From positions 892,501 through 956,500 of the forward strand of contig NZ_QXDF01000001.1 in assembly GCF_003550175.1 (NCBI RefSeq): a DNA stretch of 64,000 nt, read 5' to 3'. How positions within the stretch are numbered: the first letter of the stretch is position 1; each line of letters begins with the position of its first letter. The notes beneath the pieces are model-generated. The model was not told where the DNA came from. It worked only from the letters and a program-made list of their open reading frames with translations, and searched no databases. Shown piece by piece: positions 59,661 to 64,000 of this stretch. The DNA is from Dichotomicrobium thermohalophilum. Its GTDB lineage: Bacteria; Pseudomonadota; Alphaproteobacteria; Rhizobiales; Rhodomicrobiaceae. Both the position numbers and the translations under genes were made by a program.

Positions 59661-60971
59661 TCAGGAGTTGGCGTCCTCGAACTCGCGCAGCAGGTCGTTA
59701 CCGCGGTCGGCGGCGTTCTCCAGCGCCTCGGCAGCGCTCTGGTTGCCGGCCCACAGGTCTTCCAGCTCCTCGTTAATGATGTCGCGGATCTGGACGAAGT
59801 TGCCGAAGCGCAGTCCGCGCGAATTCGCGGTCGGCTCGTTCAACGACAGCTGCTTGATGGCGGTGTCGGTGCCAGGCTCTTCCTTGTAGAAGCCCTGTTC
59901 CTTGCTCAATTCGTAAGCGGCCGTTGTGATCGGCACATAGCCAGAAGACTGGTGCCAGTCAGCCTGCACCTCGGGCCGCGACATGTAGTCGAAGAACTCA
60001 GCCACGCCCTGGTACTCGCTGTCGTCGTGGCCTTCGAGCACCCATAGCGTCGCGCCGCCGATGATTGAGTTCTGCGGCTCTTCAGCGGCCTCGGTGTTTA
60101 GCGGCAGCATCGTCTGGCCGAACGCAAACTCCGCCTGGTCCTTGATCGAGGCGTAGTAGGCCGAGGAGTTCATCCACATCGCGCACTCACCACTGGTGAA
60201 CAGCGACAGCGAGTCGCCGCGGCGGCCGCCATATTCGAACGTGCCGTCCTCAGTGCTGTCGGCGATGCGCTGCAGCAGGTTCGTCAGGCTTTCCGACTCG
60301 TCGATGACCAACTCGGTGTCGAGCCCAGCAAAGCCGTTCTGCTTCGTGCCAATCGGCTCGTTGTGCCAAGCCAGATAGTTCTCGATCATCACCCACGACT
60401 GCCAGCCGAAGGAGAAAGCGCAGTCGTGGCCGATTTGCTGCAGGGCCTCGCCGGCGGCGAACATCTCGTCCCAGGTGCTCGGCACCTCTTCGATCCCGGC
60501 CTGTTCCAGCAGGTCGGCATTGTACCACAGCACCGGGGTGGAGCTGTTGAACGGCAGCGACAGCAGCTCTCCCTCAGGCGTGGAGTAGTAGGAGCGTACG
60601 GCAGGGAGATAGGCGTCGGCGTTCCAGTCGATGTCAGCGTCTTCCATGAGCGCGTGAACCGGCTTCACGGCGCCTTCGGCGGCCATCATGGTGGCGGTGC
60701 CCACCTCGAAGACCTGCACGATGTGGGGCTGTTCGCCAGCGCGGAAGGCGGCGATCGCAGCGGTCATGGTCTCGGTGTAATTACCCTTGTAGATCGGCAC
60801 CACCTTAAACTCATCCTGGGACTCGTTGAAGCCGGTGGCGATTTCCTCAACCTTCTCGCCGAGGGCACCGCCCATGGCGTGCCAGAACTGGATTTCGGTC
60901 TGCGCGGCGACGGGGCTGGCGCCCAGCGCCATCAGCGCGGCGATGGCCGTCGCGGAAAAGGTCTGTTTCAT
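59661..60971 (-). CDS. ugpB: Glycerol-3-phosphate binding protein (UgpB)
   Basis: 436 residues from ATG 60971, with signal peptide MKQTFSATAIAALMALGASPVAAQ. The mature part is a solute-binding protein family 1 member: TEIQFWHAMGGALGEKVEEIATGFNESQ, VVPIYKGNYTETMTAAIAAFRAGEQPHIVQVFEVGTATMMAA, LPFNSSTPVLWYNADLLEQAG and GGRRGDSLSLFTSGECAMW. The W-H-A-M-G-G and NSSTPV segments are typical of UgpB. It would deliver glycerol-3-phosphate or glycerophosphodiesters to UgpAE. A second in-frame start with its own ribosome binding site lies 42 nt upstream because of a tandem duplication. Confidence 0.93.
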   Translation of the reverse strand: MKQTFSATAIAALMALGASPVAAQTEIQFWHAMGGALGEKVEEIATGFNESQDEFKVVPIYKGNYTETMTAAIAAFRAGEQPHIVQVFEVGTATMMAAEGAVKPVHALMEDADIDWNADAYLPAVRSYYSTPEGELLSLPFNSSTPVLWYNADLLEQAGIEEVPSTWDEMFAAGEALQQIGHDCAFSFGWQSWVMIENYLAWHNEPIGTKQNGFAGLDTELVIDESESLTNLLQRIADSTEDGTFEYGGRRGDSLSLFTSGECAMWMNSSAYYASIKDQAEFAFGQTMLPLNTEAAEEPQNSIIGGATLWVLEGHDDSEYQGVAEFFDYMSRPEVQADWHQSSGYVPITTAAYELSKEQGFYKEEPGTDTAIKQLSLNEPTANSRGLRFGNFVQIRDIINEELEDLWAGNQSAAEALENAADRGNDLLREFEDANS

Positions 60972-61031
60972 GAATGGTCTCCTCCGGGTCGTCGCGGAAA
61001 AGGTCTGTTTCATGAATGGACTCCTCCGGGT
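60949..61031 (-). repeat. 42-bp tandem duplication of the ugpB translation start
   Basis: Two 41-nt copies at 60949-60989 and 60991-61031, offset by 42 nt, differ at one base. Each contains the Shine-Dalgarno GGAGGA, the ATG and the first codons (MKQTFSAT). Since 42 is a multiple of three, the upstream ATG reads into the downstream copy (MKQTFSATTRRRPFMKQTFSAT). Confidence 0.95.
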
Positions 61032-61155
61032 GGATCGGTATGAGGAGCCTAGGGAGTCGCGTGACTGAGTAGCGCCGCTCCAGCTATGTTTCAAATGAAG
61101 GTTTGATGACATAAACTATAACAAGATGTTATGCAGAAAGTGTTGGAGAGAAAGC

Positions 61156-62066
61156 ATGGACGACCGCGCCGACCTGGGCGCCGAGGTGCGCCTGCGCCAG
61201 CTTGAGGCGTTCCAGGCGGTGGCCCAGACCGGAAGCTACACGCGCGCTGCCGGGCTCCTGAGGATTTCGCAGCCTGCGGTGAGCCGACTTGTGAATTCGC
61301 TGGCATAGGCAACGGGGCTGAAGCTATTCAACCGCGCCGCCGGCGTGGCCGAGCCGACGCCCGAGGCACGGTTGCTTCTGACCGAGGCGGGCCGCGTCCT
61401 TGACACGGTGGCGAGGTTCGAGCAGCTCCACCGCGACATCCTCGAACAGCGCGCCGGGCAGTTGCGCATTGCCTGCCGGGGTTCGCGACGACGCATCTGC
61501 CCGGGGTATTGGCCAGTTTTTTCAAGTCGCAGCCGCAGGTGCAGGTCACGCTGGAACCCGACCGGCCCGAGCGTATCCTGGACTGGATTATCGCGGAGAA
61601 ATGCGACGTTGGCCTGACCGCGGACTTCCCCGGCCACCCTGCAGTGCATGCGCGGCGTATCCCGGTGCGCACGGTCTGCATCCTGCCGCCCGGCCACCCG
61701 CTGGCCGCGCAGGACGAGATCGTGCCTACCGACCTGCGCCATGAGCGCGTGATCCACACCAAGGCCGACGACCCCTTCTTCCAGTCGGTGCAGACCGCGT
61801 TCCAGCAATTTGGCGTGACACTCGCGACCGGGATGGAAACGCGCCAGTTCGGCGCCGCCTGCCGGCTGGTGGCCGAGGGGTTCGGCGTGTCCATCGTCAG
61901 CGTACTCGACGCGGACGAGTTCGGCCGCACCGGGATCGTGAGCCGGCCGTTCTTCCCGCGATTACATCACAACCTCGACTTCCTGCAGTCGCGCCTGTCG
62001 CGGTCCTCGATGATCGGGCTGGAGTTCATCGACGCCTTTGTGGCCAGTCTGTCGCACGCGCGCGCC
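61156..62066 (+). pseudogene. LysR-type regulator, broken by a stop and a frameshift
   Basis: The start ATG 61156 gives LRQLEAFQAVAQTGSYTRAAGLLRISQPAVSRLVNSLA, a normal LysR helix-turn-helix. A TAG at 61306 then interrupts it where Glu is expected before ATGLKLFNRAAG. The same frame resumes to about 61480 (GQLRIACRG), after which the sequence continues in another frame (GFATTHLPGVLASFFKSQPQVQV), so a base was lost or gained in the run near 61477-61482. The ligand-binding domain then runs to about 62066 (GLEFIDAFVASLSHARA). It is divergent from ugpB and may once have regulated that operon. Confidence 0.88.
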
Positions 62067-62996
62067 ACTTGGTCGCTCGAACTGTACGCGAAAACCGGTC
62101 AGGGGTCGCTACTGGACATCGCGCTCGACACTCTGTCGCAGGGCTGCGCCCATGCCGCGCTGGCGCGCGGGACGGGGGCTGACGCCGATGCGCACCGCGA
62201 CAAGGGCCGCGCCCGGCTCGACGCCGCGGTCGACGGCCTGCGCAACGCGGGGCTCGGAGAAAACATCGTGCGTGGGCTGCTCGCGCGCGCCGCCTTCCAC
62301 CGCCAGTCCGGCAACCCCGACGCTGCCCGCGCCGACCTGCGCGCCGTGCTCGACGCCGCCACCCGCAGCGAGATGCGCCTCTACCTCATCGACGCGCGCA
62401 TCGAAGAAGCGCTGCAATGGCTCACCCTGCCGCCCGACGGCCCCGATCAGCGGCCATCGCTTAACGCTCACTCCGCGCTTGAAGCGGCGGCCGCCCTCAT
62501 CAAGGCTACTGGCCTGAAGCGCCGCGAGGCCGATATCGCCCTTGTCAGCGCGCGCCTCGCCCTGGCCGAACGCGCGCCGGAGATCGCCCGCACAGCGCTG
62601 GCCGAGGCCATCCGCCTGATCGGCGAGAAAGGCTGGTGGGGTCTGCTGCCCGACCTTGCCGAGCTGATCGAGACGGGCGGCTTTGACGACCTGCGCCCCG
62701 ACCTCGACCGCCTGCAGGCCGCTGCTGCCTCCTACCACCGCAAGGCCGACGCCGCCTGGCGCGTCCACGACGCTTACGCCGCCGTCCTCCAGCAGCGCGA
62801 ACGGCAACGGCCTGCGCAGCCCGCCGGCCCGAGCGACGCGCAACTCGATCAGATGCTCGCCAACCCGCAGGTTCGCGCCAAGCTCGCCGAGATCCTCACG
62901 GCCAACGGCATCGACACGCCGCTGGACGACATGCCGCGCGAAGCCCAGCGCGACATCCTCCGCCAGGTCATCGCCGCGCAGAGCAAGGATCAGTGA
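62067..62996 (+). pseudogene. C-terminal fragment of a TPR protein fused to the LysR remnant
   Basis: Following the LysR end with no stop in between, about 300 codons encode helical repeats: LDIALDTLSQGCAHAALA, LGENIVRGLLARAAFHRQSGNPDAARADLRAVLDAA, MRLYLIDARIEEALQWL, and ADIALVSARLALAERAPEIARTALAEAIRLI. This resembles the C-terminal TPR array of STAND/NACHT-type or similar signalling proteins; the N-terminal part is absent. The product lacks its own start, so it looks like a truncated gene captured behind the LysR remnant. Confidence 0.65.
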
Positions 62997-63466
62997 TTGA
63001 TCGCGCCGCGCGAGCGCAGCACCTAGCCATCAACCGTGTCACCACGAACGCCCCGTCTATGCGCAACAGGCCCAGCCGGTTCAGATACGCGCCCACCCGG
63101 GCATTGCCAAAGCCACCCCGCCGGAGCGAATGCCATGCGCGGCGTGAATCCCGATTTTCGCCGAGGGTTCCATCAAGCGCGCCGATCACCCAGCCATCCC
63201 AGAGCGCAAGCCGGGGCCGAGCGGCTCTTGCTCCCTTGTCGGATTGCACGCCGCCAGGGAACGGAAGTGGTCACTCGACGCGCCCGCCTGCCAATCTTGG
63301 CAGACTTCGGAATAAAACGCCTTTCGTTGGTCTTCGAGCTGAAACCTCTGAAACAGATACTTTATCCGAAGATGAGGTTGATTTGAGGAGGAACGGCCGC
63401 CTTTAAAGGCTATGGCGGCTTTGCATCTCCACCGATATTTCATTCACATCGTGTGGGTATGAAAGG
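62997..63466. other. Intergenic region, nothing recognised
   Basis: About 470 nt between the TPR fragment and the recombinase gene. Open frames are present but none recognisable. No attachment-site repeat of a tRNA end was found. Confidence 0.4.
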
Positions 63467-64000
63467 TCACCCCTCCATCAGCATTTCCATCGCCTCAGCC
63501 GTGCGCTCGGCCACGTCCTTCGACTGGCCTTCCATCATCCAGGCGTAGCCCTGCGTGGTCTGCGTCGAGGTGTGGCCGAACAGCTTGCCGACTTGATCGA
63601 GCGTGACGCCATTGGACAGCGCCACGGACGCGAAGGACCGGCGCAGATCACGAAGCTGGAGGTCTCGCGCGTCGATGGCCGCGCGCAGCTTTTCCCACGC
63701 GGGCCGTAGGTCATAGCCGCCGAAGATGTACGGGCTGTCCGTGACGCGGTAACGCTGCATCAGCGCGCGGGCCTTTTTCGGGATCACCACCGGCTTGTCG
63801 CCTATGGTGCCAGCCGTTTTGTGATCGTCAAGCCAGATGCGATCGCCGTCTAGCTGCTCGTGGCGCGCCCGCACGATCTCGTTCACGCGCGCGCCAGTGA
63901 ACAGGATTGTCAAGATCGCGGCAACGCGCGCCGGATAGACTGCGGCCAGTTCGTCCACAGCCTCGCGGAAGCGCGGGAACTCGGCAGCGGTCAGGTGCCG
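63467..64000 (-). CDS. Tyrosine recombinase/phage integrase, C-terminal part (runs off right edge)
   Basis: The frame is open to the window edge (upstream residues read HLTAAEFPRFREAVDELAAVYPARV). The catalytic domain shows the first Arg in FTGARVNEIVRARHEQL, the second Arg in LQLRDLRRSFASVAL, and GKLFGHTSTQTTQGYAWM with the His and the nucleophilic Tyr. The usual His of the HxxR box reads Arg here (RDLRR for HDLRR), which might weaken activity. It is of the type found in prophages and genomic islands. Broken genes next to it fit an island edge. Confidence 0.88.
   Translation of the reverse strand, partial: RHLTAAEFPRFREAVDELAAVYPARVAAILTILFTGARVNEIVRARHEQLDGDRIWLDDHKTAGTIGDKPVVIPKKARALMQRYRVTDSPYIFGGYDLRPAWEKLRAAIDARDLQLRDLRRSFASVALSNGVTLDQVGKLFGHTSTQTTQGYAWMMEGQSKDVAERTAEAMEMLMEG

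Overview
This 64 kb window has high GC and compact operons. It looks like the chromosome of a moderately halophilic or halotolerant alphaproteobacterium, probably of the Hyphomicrobiales. The support is a SAM-II riboswitch upstream of metX, the metX-metW pair next to hisC-tyrC, an NDUFS4-type complex I accessory subunit gene, and osmolyte uptake genes (a BCCT carrier and an orphan ProX-type binding protein). The genus is inference.

Layout. Positions 1-2.7 kb hold a P-type ATPase that runs off the left edge and a dihydrolipoamide-dehydrogenase-like flavoprotein. Positions 2.7-4.5 kb have no convincing gene but contain a tight cluster of stem-loops. Positions 4.5-9 kb form a surface or secretion locus: a small exported Asn/Gly/Ser-rich protein, a CsgG/HfaB-like outer-membrane lipoprotein, a 463-residue exported protein built from seven Ser/Ala/Thr/Gly modules, an IalB-like periplasmic protein and an unknown exported protein. 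It resembles the curli and Caulobacter holdfast-anchor (HfaA/HfaB/HfaD) gene sets. Positions 9-21.5 kb hold a two-subunit aconitase-X dehydratase, a DUF3604/PHP-like protein, a second P-type ATPase, an SDR and an RND efflux pair. Positions 21.5-27.7 kb contain broken genes: a molybdopterin oxidoreductase and a ROK protein joined head to head with both 5' ends lost, and an M20 peptidase tail, around an intact ABC exporter. Positions 28-31.3 kb carry osmolyte transport. Positions 31.5-42 kb are housekeeping: three tRNAs, a NYN protein, gloB, metW, metX with riboswitch, hisC, tyrC, a ChaC-like cyclotransferase, a TetR regulator, a CsaA-like protein and a complex I subunit.

Positions 42-55 kb hold a complete type I-E CRISPR-Cas system. 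There are 43 well-kept repeats plus one degenerate distal repeat, followed on the minus strand by cas3, cas8e, cse2, cas7e, cas5e, cas6e, cas1 and cas2. The most striking feature of the window is a 625-residue GmrSD-type protein (DUF262 plus a C-terminal HNH/DUF1524-like nuclease) coded between cas5e and cas6e. It overlaps cas5e by 4 nt and cas6e by 1 nt, so it is a true cistron of the Cascade operon. It couples a nuclease family known from type IV (modified-DNA) restriction with CRISPR immunity. An IS5-family element sits immediately upstream of cas3 and reads toward it.

Positions 55.9-61 kb hold a ugp-type glycerol-3-phosphate/glycerophosphodiester import operon (ugpB, A, E, C and a glycerophosphodiesterase). 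Its binding-protein start region is tandemly duplicated. Beyond it lies a LysR pseudogene fused in frame to the tail of a TPR protein. The window ends inside a tyrosine recombinase. Only internal reading of the sequence was used; no database search was run.
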